Assembly: GCA_039196715.1 (NCBI GenBank)
Contig: JBCCUP010000029.1
Location: forward strand, 1-56,292
Length of the DNA stretch: 56,292 nucleotides
Source: Pseudomonadota bacterium
GTDB lineage: Bacteria > Pseudomonadota > Gammaproteobacteria > CALCKW01
Direction of reading: 5' to 3'
The translations under genes and the position numbers were made by a program. The notes under the pieces are model-generated. The model saw only the letters and a list, made by a program, of their open reading frames with translations. It was not told where the DNA came from and did not search any database. Shown piece after piece: positions 9,567 to 17,897 of this stretch. Numbering within the stretch: the stretch's first letter is position 1; each line of letters starts with the position of its first letter.

Positions 9567-10184
9567 GTGTCGACCGTGTTCAAGGCCCGAAAAGTATACC
9601 TGTTGGTGGCGGTGTCCGCGGTGATGGGGCTGGCCGGCGTGTGGCACGACCAGCTTGCACCGAGCGCCCCGCAAGCGCCACGCCTCGGCGCCCTGAACGG
9701 CACCCCACCCCTGCAACTGGCGCCCGAGGAGGTGCTGTCTTTTGGCGACACGACCCGCCTGCACCTGGGTGACAACCGCTACATGTTCGGCCCGGGTGCG
9801 CGTGTCTCGCGCCCCGACCGTGCGGCCACGACCTCACCGATGGTGTTGGGCCTGGGCAGCCAGCTTGTCGACGCGCCCGGTGTACAGCTCGACACCGCCA
9901 TCGGCGTTGGCAGGCTGCTGCACCACGACAACACCGCGTGGGGCGAGTCGCTCACACACCTGTCCGGTCGCCTCACCCAATCGCTCGGCGACAGCGTCGA
10001 CATGCACGCGGACGTGCTGAGCCTCGACGGCACCACGCTGAAACACCGGGAGTGGGGCCTGAGCCTCCGCTACCGGGTCAGCGAACGCGCGAACTGGCAG
10101 ATCCAGCACCGCGAAGTACGCTCCAACGGGGACACGGTCGGCGATCAGCACGTGACGGAAATGGCCTACGAGATCCGGTTCTGA
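9567..10184 (+). CDS. Hypothetical envelope protein with barrel-like C-terminus
   Basis: A 205-residue protein with a short basic N-terminus and a hydrophobic segment (KVYLLVAVSAVMGLAGVW), either a signal sequence or a membrane anchor. The C-terminal half has alternating polar/hydrophobic strands (WGLSLRYRVSERANWQIQHR) and ends in EMAYEIRF. A terminal aromatic after alternating residues is the classic outer-membrane insertion signal. No homologous family is recognised. It is divergent from the TrmB-like gene. Confidence 0.6.
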   Translation: MSTVFKARKVYLLVAVSAVMGLAGVWHDQLAPSAPQAPRLGALNGTPPLQLAPEEVLSFGDTTRLHLGDNRYMFGPGARVSRPDRAATTSPMVLGLGSQLVDAPGVQLDTAIGVGRLLHHDNTAWGESLTHLSGRLTQSLGDSVDMHADVLSLDGTTLKHREWGLSLRYRVSERANWQIQHREVRSNGDTVGDQHVTEMAYEIRF

Positions 10185-10269
10185 ACCGGAGCGGACCGCC
10201 GCCACCTCGAGCTGCCCTGTCGTACTGACGCCCTCATTGCCGCAGGCACTGAAAAAAATTCGCCCGCGG

Positions 10270-10301
10270 TGTCCCCGATTCGCGCGTAGCATCGTCGTCT
10301 T
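10270..10301 (+). promoter_or_regulatory. Candidate ECF-sigma promoter for the DGPF/sigma pair
   Basis: TGTCCC (10270-10275) is followed after 17 bp by CGTCGT (10293-10298), upstream of the DGPF gene at 10356. A TGTC-type -35 and a CGTC-type -10 are common for ECF sigma factors, so the operon may be autoregulated by the sigma factor it encodes. This rests on pattern only. Confidence 0.3.
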
Positions 10302-10355
10302 GTACGAAAGCGGCGCAATCGCGTCGCTGCGTACAACCGCCGCGAGGACACGACA

Positions 10356-10700
10356 ATGACACGCTATCTCTTCATCTACCGCAGCACCCCACCCGAGAGC
10401 GAGCCCTCCCCCGAGGCCATGCAGGCCATCATGACGGCCTGGAGCACCTGGATCGAGTCCGGCATGCAAGCCGGTTGGATGGTGGAACCCGGCAACCCGC
10501 TTGAGTACACGGGCAAGATGGTCTCGGACGACGGTGTCACCGACGGGCCCTTTGCCGAGAGCAAGGAACTGATCGGCGGGTACTCGTTTGTCCAGGCGGA
10601 GTCGCTGGACGCGGCCGTCGCCCTCACAGCCGGGTGCCCGGTGCTCGCCGACGGCGGGCGGGTCGAGGTGCGGCCGGTGGTCGAGTTCGAGGTCAACTGA
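10356..10700 (+). CDS. DGPF-domain / YCII-related protein
   Basis: A 114-residue protein starting MTRYLFIYRSTPPESEPSPE. It carries the hallmark DGPFAESKELIGGYSFVQAES (near 69-89) and ends in a VEVRPVVEFEVN strand. This is the DGPF branch of the YCII ferredoxin-like superfamily. Genes of this type commonly precede an ECF sigma factor with a C-terminal TPR-like region (the ECF42 group), as here: the sigma gene starts 4 bp downstream. Biochemical function is unknown. Confidence 0.85.
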   Translation: MTRYLFIYRSTPPESEPSPEAMQAIMTAWSTWIESGMQAGWMVEPGNPLEYTGKMVSDDGVTDGPFAESKELIGGYSFVQAESLDAAVALTAGCPVLADGGRVEVRPVVEFEVN

Positions 10701-10704
10701 GACC

Positions 10705-12015
10705 GTGCAGAACGACCGGCCTGCCCGGCCAACGGACGCCGCGGCGTCCGTTGGCACGGGGAGCGACGGCGCGTCGCACTGCGTGCAACCGCTGATTGAG
10801 CACTTCTTCCGCCACGAGTCGGCGAACCTGATTGCCCAGCTCTGCACGCGATTCGGCATTGCCCGACTGCAAGCCGCCGAGGACGCCGTGCAAGCGGCCC
10901 TGGAACAGGCCATGGTGCACTGGCCGCTCAAGGGGGCACCGGACAAACCGGCTGCCTGGCTGCACCAGGTCGCCCGCAGACACCTGATCGACCAACTCCG
11001 GCACGACGCCATGGCCGAGCGCAAGCGCCACTTGCTGGTCGAAGACACAACGCAGGACGCGCTCGACGACGACTGGCAGGTGCACGCGCGCCTACCCGAC
11101 AACCTGTTGCGCATGATGTTCGTGTGCTGTCACCCGGCGCTGGACCGGCGCGCCCAGCTCGCGCTGATCCTGAAGATCCTCTGCGGTTTCAGTGTCAGCG
11201 AGGTGGCCGCCGGCCTGTTGATGCAGGACGAGGCGGTCAAGAAGCGCCTGCAGCGCAGCCGCCTGCGGTTGCGCACCCTCGGTGTGGAGTTGTCACTGCC
11301 CGCCGACGACGATCTGCCGATGCGGCTGGATGCCATTCACCACGCGCTCTACCTGATGTTCAACGAAGGCTACAGCGCCAGCAGTGGCGATGACCCGGTG
11401 CGCGAAGACGTGTGCGAGGAGGCCACACGCCTCTGCCACCTGCTCGCGAACCACCGCCTTGCGACACCAGCCACCTCGGCCCTGCTTGCCCTGATGCTGG
11501 CACACGCAGCCCGCATCGAAAGCCGAACGGGTGAGGCCGGCGCCACCCACCTGCTGGCCGACCAGGACCGACGCCGCTGGGATCAGGGGCTGATCGAGCA
11601 AGCCCGACGTTGGTTGCTGCACGCCGGGTTGCCGAGCAGCCGGTACCACCTGGAGGCCACGATCGCCCTGATTCATTGTCAGGCCGCGCACATCGATGAC
11701 ACCGACTGGGCCTCGATTGCCACGCTCTATGCGCAGCTGCTCGCCTTCAACGCGTCACCGTTGTACCGCCTCAACCACGCCATAGCCGTGTGCGAGGCGG
11801 GCGACCCGGCACGCGCGCTGACGTGCATCGACACCTTGGGTGCAGAACCTGCGTTCTCGCACTACCACCTGCTCAACAGCGCGCGAGGCCGCGTGCTCGA
11901 GCGACTGGATCGACACATCGAGGCCTGCGCGGCGTACCGTGCCGCACTGTCGTTGGCCAAGGCGCCCCACGCCCGGGCGGTGCTGCAACGCCACATCGAC
12001 AGGCTGTCTCACTGA
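10705..12015 (+). CDS. ECF-type RNA polymerase sigma factor with C-terminal TPR-like domain (ECF42-like)
   Basis: A 436-residue protein. Sigma region 2 lies near residues 25-100 (ARLQAAEDAVQAALEQAMVHW, PAAWLHQVARRHLIDQLRHD). Sigma region 4 is near 140-195 (CCHPALDRRAQLALILKIL, FSVSEVAAGLLMQDEAVKKR). A long helical C-terminal half (LFNEGYSASSGDDPVRED, then HLLNSARGRVLERLDRHIEA) resembles the TPR-like extension of ECF42 sigma factors. No anti-sigma gene is adjacent, as usual in this group, where the C-terminal domain is thought to control activity. The start is a GTG 4 bp after the DGPF stop; a longer frame would overlap that gene. Confidence 0.85.
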   Translation: MQNDRPARPTDAAASVGTGSDGASHCVQPLIEHFFRHESANLIAQLCTRFGIARLQAAEDAVQAALEQAMVHWPLKGAPDKPAAWLHQVARRHLIDQLRHDAMAERKRHLLVEDTTQDALDDDWQVHARLPDNLLRMMFVCCHPALDRRAQLALILKILCGFSVSEVAAGLLMQDEAVKKRLQRSRLRLRTLGVELSLPADDDLPMRLDAIHHALYLMFNEGYSASSGDDPVREDVCEEATRLCHLLANHRLATPATSALLALMLAHAARIESRTGEAGATHLLADQDRRRWDQGLIEQARRWLLHAGLPSSRYHLEATIALIHCQAAHIDDTDWASIATLYAQLLAFNASPLYRLNHAIAVCEAGDPARALTCIDTLGAEPAFSHYHLLNSARGRVLERLDRHIEACAAYRAALSLAKAPHARAVLQRHIDRLSH

Positions 12016-12062
12016 TCAGCGCGAGCGCGTACAATGGCCGGGCACCCGAAGCCCGCCCCCCG

Positions 12063-13088
12063 ATGAGCTTGCAACCCGCGCGCGCGCCGCGCGACCCCCA
12101 CCCCAACGACCGACGCCCGCCCTGGAAGGCCGCCCTCGCCGACACCGTGCAGGACGTGGCCGAACTCTGCACCCTGCTGGCGCTCACGCCCGCCGACAGC
12201 GAGCACCTCGAGCGGGTCTGCCGCGGGTTTCCGTTGCGCGTGCCGCGCGGTTTCGTCGCGCGCATGCGCACCGGTGACCCCCATGACCCGCTGCTGCGGC
12301 AGGTGCTGCCTGACCTCGCCGAGGCGGTGGTGACACCGGGGTACACCAACGACCCGCTTGGCGAGACCGCGGCAACCGCGGTGCCTGGCGTCCTGCACAA
12401 ATACGCAAGCCGTGCGCTGGTGGCGGTCACGGGGAGTTGCGCAGTGCACTGCCGCTACTGCTTCCGGCGCCACTTCGACTACGACGCGCACCGGCTGGGC
12501 CGGGACGCGTGGGCTGCCGTGCTTGACTACCTCGCCCGCCAACCGGCTGTGAACGAAGTGATCTTGAGTGGTGGAGACCCGTTGAACGCCACCGACGCCG
12601 CGCTCAGTGCAAAAGTGCGCGACCTCGAGTCACTGGACCATATCACCCGGTTGCGCATTCACACGCGCCAGCCCGTCGTGCTGCCGGAGCGGGTGGACAC
12701 TCAGCTGCTCGACTGGGTGTCGACGACGCGTTTCAACACCGTGTTCGTGGTTCACGCCAACCACGCCAACGAGCTCGACGGCCGCGTAGAGGGGGCCCTG
12801 CGCGCCCTGCAGCACGCGGGCGCGACCCTGCTCAACCAGAGCGTGTTGCTCGCGGGCGTCAACGACGACGCGAACGCCCTGGTCGCGTTGAGCGAACGGC
12901 TGTTTGCGTGTGGCGTCCTGCCGTACTACCTCCACCTGCCCGACCGCGTGCAGGGCACCGCCCACTTCCACGTGACCGACGCCCGCGCCCGCTCGCTGCA
13001 CCGGGTGATGCAGGCCCGCCTGCCCGGGTACCTCGTGCCCCGCCTCGCGCGGGAGGTCGCGGGCGAGCCGAACAAGCGGCAGCTGTGA
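12063..13088 (+). CDS. epmB: EF-P beta-lysylation protein EpmB (KamA-family radical SAM)
   Basis: A 341-residue radical-SAM aminomutase-like enzyme. The [4Fe-4S] motif CxxxCxxC is at C126, C130 and C133 (GSCAVHCRYCFRRHF). EVILSGGDPL, the SAM-binding GGD region, follows, and the PLP lysine region is in YYLHLPDRVQGTAHF. EpmB converts (S)-alpha-lysine to (R)-beta-lysine, which EpmA attaches to elongation factor P. Its length fits EpmB, which is shorter than clostridial lysine 2,3-aminomutase. epmB usually lies near efp, which is absent here. The ATG at 12063 begins 47 bp after the sigma-factor stop. Confidence 0.9.
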   Translation: MSLQPARAPRDPHPNDRRPPWKAALADTVQDVAELCTLLALTPADSEHLERVCRGFPLRVPRGFVARMRTGDPHDPLLRQVLPDLAEAVVTPGYTNDPLGETAATAVPGVLHKYASRALVAVTGSCAVHCRYCFRRHFDYDAHRLGRDAWAAVLDYLARQPAVNEVILSGGDPLNATDAALSAKVRDLESLDHITRLRIHTRQPVVLPERVDTQLLDWVSTTRFNTVFVVHANHANELDGRVEGALRALQHAGATLLNQSVLLAGVNDDANALVALSERLFACGVLPYYLHLPDRVQGTAHFHVTDARARSLHRVMQARLPGYLVPRLAREVAGEPNKRQL

Positions 13089-13191
13089 CCGGAACCGCCG
13101 CCACGCGCCGGTGTCTGAGCCGCGCAACTCGCCGGGTCACGCGCGCACAGGCCTGTACGCGCGTCGGCAACGCCGATTGGTGCCCACTCAG

Positions 13192-14220
13192 ATGATCCGT
13201 TTCCTGTTCGCCTTCACCACCTGGTTGGTGGTCGCCTTGCCCCTGGCCACGCTGTCAGGCCTGATGGCGTCGCTCTCGACCGGCGCGGTCCTGCTGCTGT
13301 CCGCGGCCCTCGCCGTACCCTACGCGGGGCTCATGTGGTACGCCCTGCAACGCCCCCTGCCCCGGGTACGTCAAGTCCTGATGCAGGGCATCTCCGTCGG
13401 CTACGCGTGTGCGGTGGGACTGCTGCTGAGCTGGCCGCTGAGCCTCACGCCGCTGGCTGCCCACCGGGGCGGGATTGCGGTTGCGCTCGCCGCCATCGTG
13501 TTGGGTCTGGGGCTGTACCTGGCCCTCTCGCCGCGCGTCCGCACGCTGCGTTTTCAGAGCGACAAGGTGGGTGCATCGCGCCGGCTGGTGCAGTTGACCG
13601 ACGTTCACCTCGGCTCGCTCGGGGCCAACACCCTGTCGCGTGCGATGGCGCGTGCGATCGCCCAACAGCCCGACGCGATCGTGATCACCGGCGACCTGGT
13701 TGACGGTGGGGAGATCGGCGCGGCGCAGCTCGGTGCGCTCGCCGTTGAGCACCCGCCCGTTTACATGGTGATTGGCAACCACGAGCGCTACGTCAAGCTC
13801 GATGCCCTGCTGCACGACATCCGGGAACAACAGGTGACGGTGTTGCGCAACGCCTCGGAAACGCTCGGCGACCTGCAGCTCCTCGGCGTCGACGACAGCG
13901 ATGCGGCCCACTACCTGGTCGACGCCCTGCCGCGCGTGCCGTTCGACCCCGAACGCTTCAGCGTGCTGCTCTACCACAAGCCCGACGATTGGGATGCTGC
14001 CCAACGCGTCGGCGTGGATCTGATGCTCTCGGGCCACACGCACGCAGGCCAGGTCTGGCCGTTTTCCGTGCTCGTTCGGCGCCGCCACCCGCACTGGCGC
14101 GGTCTCTACAGTACCGGTCAACACCACCTCTATGTCGCGCCGGGCACCGGCTGCTGGGGACCGATCTTCCGCATCGGCAGCCGGGCGGAAATCACCGTCA
14201 TCGACATCGATCCCGCCTGA
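13192..14220 (+). CDS. Membrane-anchored metallophosphoesterase
   Basis: A 342-residue protein. The first 125 residues hold about four membrane helices (FAFTTWLVVALPLATLSGLM, VLLLSAALAVPYAGLMWYAL, ISVGYACAVGLLLSWPLSL, IAVALAAIVLGLGLYLAL). A calcineurin-like domain follows with the full metal-site set: QLTDVHLGS, VITGDLVDGG, VIGNHERY and LSGHTHAGQ. The architecture resembles YkuE/YaeI-type phosphodiesterases acting at the membrane. The ATG at 13192 is preferred because the upstream in-frame sequence is low-complexity and basic. Confidence 0.85.
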   Translation: MIRFLFAFTTWLVVALPLATLSGLMASLSTGAVLLLSAALAVPYAGLMWYALQRPLPRVRQVLMQGISVGYACAVGLLLSWPLSLTPLAAHRGGIAVALAAIVLGLGLYLALSPRVRTLRFQSDKVGASRRLVQLTDVHLGSLGANTLSRAMARAIAQQPDAIVITGDLVDGGEIGAAQLGALAVEHPPVYMVIGNHERYVKLDALLHDIREQQVTVLRNASETLGDLQLLGVDDSDAAHYLVDALPRVPFDPERFSVLLYHKPDDWDAAQRVGVDLMLSGHTHAGQVWPFSVLVRRRHPHWRGLYSTGQHHLYVAPGTGCWGPIFRIGSRAEITVIDIDPA

Positions 14221-14407
14221 TCGGGCGCCCCGAGCCGGGCGTGCGCCACGCTGACGGGCCGGCGCACCGTGCCGCGCCCCGCGGTGCGTGGGCACCCGGG
14301 TGCGAGGTACAAATCTTGCGTCGTTGCCGCTGGATCGGTGTGCGCCGGCGTGTGCTGCGCAGCCGCCAGCCAAACACACCTCCGGATTCCCGTGTGAAGG
14401 ACACGCC

Positions 14408-14518
14408 GTGAACGAGCGAATGCAGCAGAGCACAAGCGAGCCGCAAGTGCAGCGGTACCGTCAGCGTGCAGAGCGCACCGCACGCCGACACCGCGAGACG
14501 TTAAACCGACCAAGGTAG
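14408..14518 (+). CDS. Small basic ORF (36 aa), possible leader upstream of CBS protein
   Basis: A short open frame with a GTG start, preceded by AAGGA six bases upstream. It encodes NERMQQSTSEPQVQRYRQRA and a further Arg-rich stretch ending in TLNRPR. Its stop overlaps the putative AAGG ribosome site of the TTG-started gene at 14520, so translation could be coupled. No family recognised; could be a coupling leader or chance. Confidence 0.35.
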   Translation: MNERMQQSTSEPQVQRYRQRAERTARRHRETLNRPR

Positions 14519-14519
14519 T

Positions 14520-15614
14520 TTGAACGATATGGTGGCTCAACAACGCGTCGTCGACCTCTTCCAGCAATTGGCCCGGAACGAATTCGGGTTCTTCTCACGA
14601 CTGGAGTCGGTCACCGATCTGATGGACCCGCAGGTGCCCACGGCGTCGTGCGACACGTCCTTCGGCCACCTCGTCGGGCGCAAGGACGTGCGCTCGATCG
14701 GCTCGGTCGGCGTCATCGACCCCGACGACCGGCAATTGATCGGCGTGCTGAGCCGGTCGACGATTCAGCGCTGCTTTCCGCGCTTCCTGAACACCCTGGC
14801 CGAGAAAGACGACGACGTTCGCATCCTCGCCACCAAACTCACGGCACTGGTGTCGCGGCCGGTCCCGAACGTGCCCTCGACGACCACCCCGCTCGAAGCC
14901 GTGGAGTTTTTCCTCAACGGAACGGGCGACTGCCTGTTCGTCTACGACGACGCCAAGACCGTCCTCGGCGTGGTCAAGCCCATCGATTTTCTCAAGACGA
15001 TGATGGCGTACTACCAGCTCTACAACCAGATCAAACCCCTGCAGCGGCTGCGTTTGATCGACCTCGACGCCTTGCAGATCGACGAAATCTTCTTCCGCGG
15101 TGCGCAAACGGCCCGCGACATCATGCAGCCGCTGGTCATCCTCGACGACAGCCAGACCGGTCTCGATGCGGTCAAGGCGATGCACGAGCACGAGACCACC
15201 GTGATCGGCCTGCGCGATCAGGACGGCAACGTCGACACCGTGCTGACCACAGACGACCTGCTGATCTCGATGCAGGCGCCCGAGGGCATCCGGGAAATGG
15301 CACACATTGCAAGCCTGCCAGACGCCAGCGGCGGCAAGCCCGTGAGCCAGCTCGACCTGCTGCCGCTCAACGAGATCAGCGAGAGCAGCGACCCGGCCTT
15401 CGAGGAGCCGTTGCACGCCCTCGCCGGCACCAACGTCACCCTGATCGAGCCGACGACGCGCATCCAGGAGGTCCTGAGCCAGCTGATCGACGCCGAGGAA
15501 GGCCACGTCCTGCTCGTCAAGAACGGGACTGCCACCGAGGGCACCGTCACGGTTCGCGAGATCCTGCGGGTCAACAAGATGCTGTTTCGCATCCGGGCCT
15601 GGGGCGACCACTAG
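14520..15614 (+). CDS. CBS-domain protein
   Basis: A soluble 364-residue protein. CBS-type segments are visible: VTDLMDPQVPTASCDTSFGH with VGVIDPDDRQLIGVLSRSTI (near 28-82), TPLEAVEFFLNGTGDCLFVY with VLGVVKPIDFLK (near 123-160), ARDIMQPLVILDDSQTGLDA (near 198-217), and a fourth near 305-345. No catalytic domain is attached, so it is probably an adenylate-binding regulatory protein. The start is read as TTG at 14520, following AAGG at 14512-14515. The ATG at 14529 is the alternative. Confidence 0.7.
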   Translation: MNDMVAQQRVVDLFQQLARNEFGFFSRLESVTDLMDPQVPTASCDTSFGHLVGRKDVRSIGSVGVIDPDDRQLIGVLSRSTIQRCFPRFLNTLAEKDDDVRILATKLTALVSRPVPNVPSTTTPLEAVEFFLNGTGDCLFVYDDAKTVLGVVKPIDFLKTMMAYYQLYNQIKPLQRLRLIDLDALQIDEIFFRGAQTARDIMQPLVILDDSQTGLDAVKAMHEHETTVIGLRDQDGNVDTVLTTDDLLISMQAPEGIREMAHIASLPDASGGKPVSQLDLLPLNEISESSDPAFEEPLHALAGTNVTLIEPTTRIQEVLSQLIDAEEGHVLLVKNGTATEGTVTVREILRVNKMLFRIRAWGDH

Positions 15615-15678
15615 CGGCCGCGCGGGGCCCTGGCACGCCCGTCACAGCTCGCCGGCGATAGACCACGTAACCTGAGCG

Positions 15679-16779
15679 TCAGTCCTGTGCGCGCAGCGAT
15701 GCGATCACGGCGGCCGTGATGGCGCGTGTCCCCATGTCACCGCCGAATTCCGCGGGCCGCAGGGTGTTTGCCGCGAAACCGGCCTCCACTGAGCGTTCGA
15801 TCAGTTCGGCAGCCTCGTTCATCGCGGCACAGTCGAGTGTGTCGCCGAGGTAATCCAGCATCAGCGCGCCGCTGAGAATCGCGGCCAAGGGGTTGGCGCG
15901 GTCGCTGCCCATGATGTCGGGCGCGCTGCCGTGGGCCGGTTGAAACAAGCCGATGTCGTCGCCGATCTCGGCACAGCTCGCCATGCCCATGCCGCCCACC
16001 AGTCCGCCGGCAAGGTCCGAGAGAATGTCACCGAACATGTTCTCGGTGACGAGCACATCAAAGGCCCAGGGCTGGCGAATCAGGTCGAGCGCCTGCGCGT
16101 CGACGTAGTTGTACCCCCGTTCGATATCCGGGTTGGCGTCGGCAACCTCGTCGAAAATACGCCGGAAAAAGGCCATCGACGTGAACACATTCGCCTTGTC
16201 GACGCAGGTCAGCAAGCCGCGTTTCCCGCGCGCCTTGCGCTTGCGCGCGTAGTTGAAGCCGAAGCGGTGCAGTTTCTCGGTGGTGGTACGCGTGATCCGC
16301 AGGGTGTCCCGCACCTCGCTGTCGCCGATGACCTCGCTGCGACCGTGTACGGCGGCAGAGTAGAACAAGCCCTCGGTCGATTCCCGCAGGATCACCAGGT
16401 CGATGTCGGCGGCACGGGGATCGGCCAACCGCTGGGGCGCGTTCGGGTAGGCCTTGACCGGGCGCACCCCGGCGTAGAGCCCGAAGCGATCGCGCAGACG
16501 GAGGTGAGGCGAGATCTCGGTGCCGTCCGTGTGGCGCACGCTCGGCAGGCCGATGGCGCCGAGCAGAATCGCGTCGGCCTCGCCGGCAGCACGCTCGCCC
16601 CCCGCTTCGATGTCGATGCCCTCGCGGGCATACAGGCCCGCCCCCGCATCGATGTCACGGTAGGCCAAAGAAAACCCCGGCACGCACTCGGCCGCCACCG
16701 CCAACACCTCGCAGGTCGCTGCCGTGACATCCACGCCAATGCCGTCGCCGGCGATGCGGCTCACCCGCGCCTCGGTCAC
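15679..16779 (-). CDS. Isocitrate/isopropylmalate dehydrogenase-family enzyme (tartrate-dehydrogenase-like)
   Basis: A 366-residue NAD(P)-dependent beta-decarboxylating dehydrogenase. AGDGIGVDVTAATCEVL opens the fold, and ISPHLRLRDRFGLYAGVRPV is the substrate-Arg region. ILRESTEGLFY resembles tartrate dehydrogenase/TtuC more than LeuB. ENMFGDILSDLAGGLVGGMG supplies the metal aspartates, and FQPAHGSAPDIMG binds the coenzyme. It starts with GTG overlapping the TGA of the upstream channel gene by 4 bp (GTGA). It ends the galactoside operon, where its role is unclear. LeuB function is unlikely without leuC or leuD nearby. Confidence 0.8.
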   Translation of the reverse strand: MTEARVSRIAGDGIGVDVTAATCEVLAVAAECVPGFSLAYRDIDAGAGLYAREGIDIEAGGERAAGEADAILLGAIGLPSVRHTDGTEISPHLRLRDRFGLYAGVRPVKAYPNAPQRLADPRAADIDLVILRESTEGLFYSAAVHGRSEVIGDSEVRDTLRITRTTTEKLHRFGFNYARKRKARGKRGLLTCVDKANVFTSMAFFRRIFDEVADANPDIERGYNYVDAQALDLIRQPWAFDVLVTENMFGDILSDLAGGLVGGMGMASCAEIGDDIGLFQPAHGSAPDIMGSDRANPLAAILSGALMLDYLGDTLDCAAMNEAAELIERSVEAGFAANTLRPAEFGGDMGTRAITAAVIASLRAQD

Positions 16780-17855
16780 GGCGTCGCTCCGGTGCCCGCC
16801 GGGAGGACACTGCCGTCCAGGCTGACGCCAAAGGGAGTCGCCAGCGACACGCCGCGTGACTGGGCTTCGTTCAGGATATGTTCGCGCATCTGTTGTCGGA
16901 TCAGCAGCCGTTTGCGTACGGCCTTGGTGTAATAGCACACCATCCACTCGAGCGCGTGGTCGCCGGTGTCCTGCAATACGACCTCGATCGGATGCTGCGA
17001 TTCGAAGGCGACGCCGTCGGCCGCGGCCCGTTCGGCCGCCGAGGCCATCAGCGCCCGCACTGTGTCGGCCGTGACCTCGTAGCCGATCTTGAAGTGGAGC
17101 GCCTCACGCAACCCCTTGGCTGACGCAAACTTGCTGAGGTTGTGCAGCGGTTGCCCGCGCAACCAGGCGTTGCTGACCATGATGCGGTGGTTGTCGGCGA
17201 GGTCGAGCAGCTCGGTGTGGAAGAGTTTGGTCTTGTGCACGGCGCAGGTCGTTCGCTGTTGGCCAAAGGGCACCAGCACGATGTCGCCCTCTTCCAGCAT
17301 CCGCCCATCGAGCAGGATCAGGCCGGCGGCGATGTCCGGCAACCAACTCGATTGCGTGAGCGCCAGAAACACGCCGAGAAACCCGAGCACGCCAGTGGTT
17401 TGCAAGAGGCTGTTGAAGCCGGCAATCTGGATGGCCGTGACCAAGCCGAGGACCGACAGGAAACCGCAGGCGAGCAAATACAACAGGCGCGAGGTCCAGC
17501 TGTCCGAGAGCACCTCCTGACCGTCGACTGTGCGCCGCACGCCATAGCGTTGCCGCAGGCCGTAGCCGGCGAGCTGCATGGCGAGGTAAAAACACCACAC
17601 CGTCGCCAAAACCAGCAGCAACTTCAGCAACACGCCGCGCTCGCCCGCGTTCGGGCCGAGCGCCGCCCCGGTGCCGACGGTGAGCAGCATCAACACGTTC
17701 AGGCCGCGAAACGCGTTCAGTCGCCACGCGCTCGAACGCTCGTCCGCGGTGGAGGTGATCCGCGACAGGATCGGCTTGGCAAACACCAACAGCAGGGTGT
17801 TGAGCGCAAGCAGCGCCCATTCCACCGTGGTCAACGAGCCGATCAGACCGCTCAT
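16776..17855 (-). CDS. MscS-like mechanosensitive ion channel
   Basis: A 359-residue inner-membrane protein. There are four or five N-terminal helices (TTVEWALLALNTLLLVFAKP, LLKLLLVLATVWCFYLAMQL, LLYLLACGFLSVLGLVTAIQ), then the Gly/Ala-rich pore-lining helix TTGVLGFLGVFLALTQSSWL. A beta domain follows (LEEGDIVLVPFGQQRTTCAV) and a cytoplasmic alpha/beta domain. This is the MscS fold. It starts 42 bp after the permease stop and overlaps the dehydrogenase start by 4 bp, so it appears to be an operon member. It may protect against osmotic shifts during sugar influx (inference). Confidence 0.8.
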   Translation of the reverse strand: MSGLIGSLTTVEWALLALNTLLLVFAKPILSRITSTADERSSAWRLNAFRGLNVLMLLTVGTGAALGPNAGERGVLLKLLLVLATVWCFYLAMQLAGYGLRQRYGVRRTVDGQEVLSDSWTSRLLYLLACGFLSVLGLVTAIQIAGFNSLLQTTGVLGFLGVFLALTQSSWLPDIAAGLILLDGRMLEEGDIVLVPFGQQRTTCAVHKTKLFHTELLDLADNHRIMVSNAWLRGQPLHNLSKFASAKGLREALHFKIGYEVTADTVRALMASAAERAAADGVAFESQHPIEVVLQDTGDHALEWMVCYYTKAVRKRLLIRQQMREHILNEAQSRGVSLATPFGVSLDGSVLPAGTGATP

Positions 17856-17897
17856 GCGCGGGCGAGTCGGCGTCGGGGCGCAGCCAGGCTTCTCACA

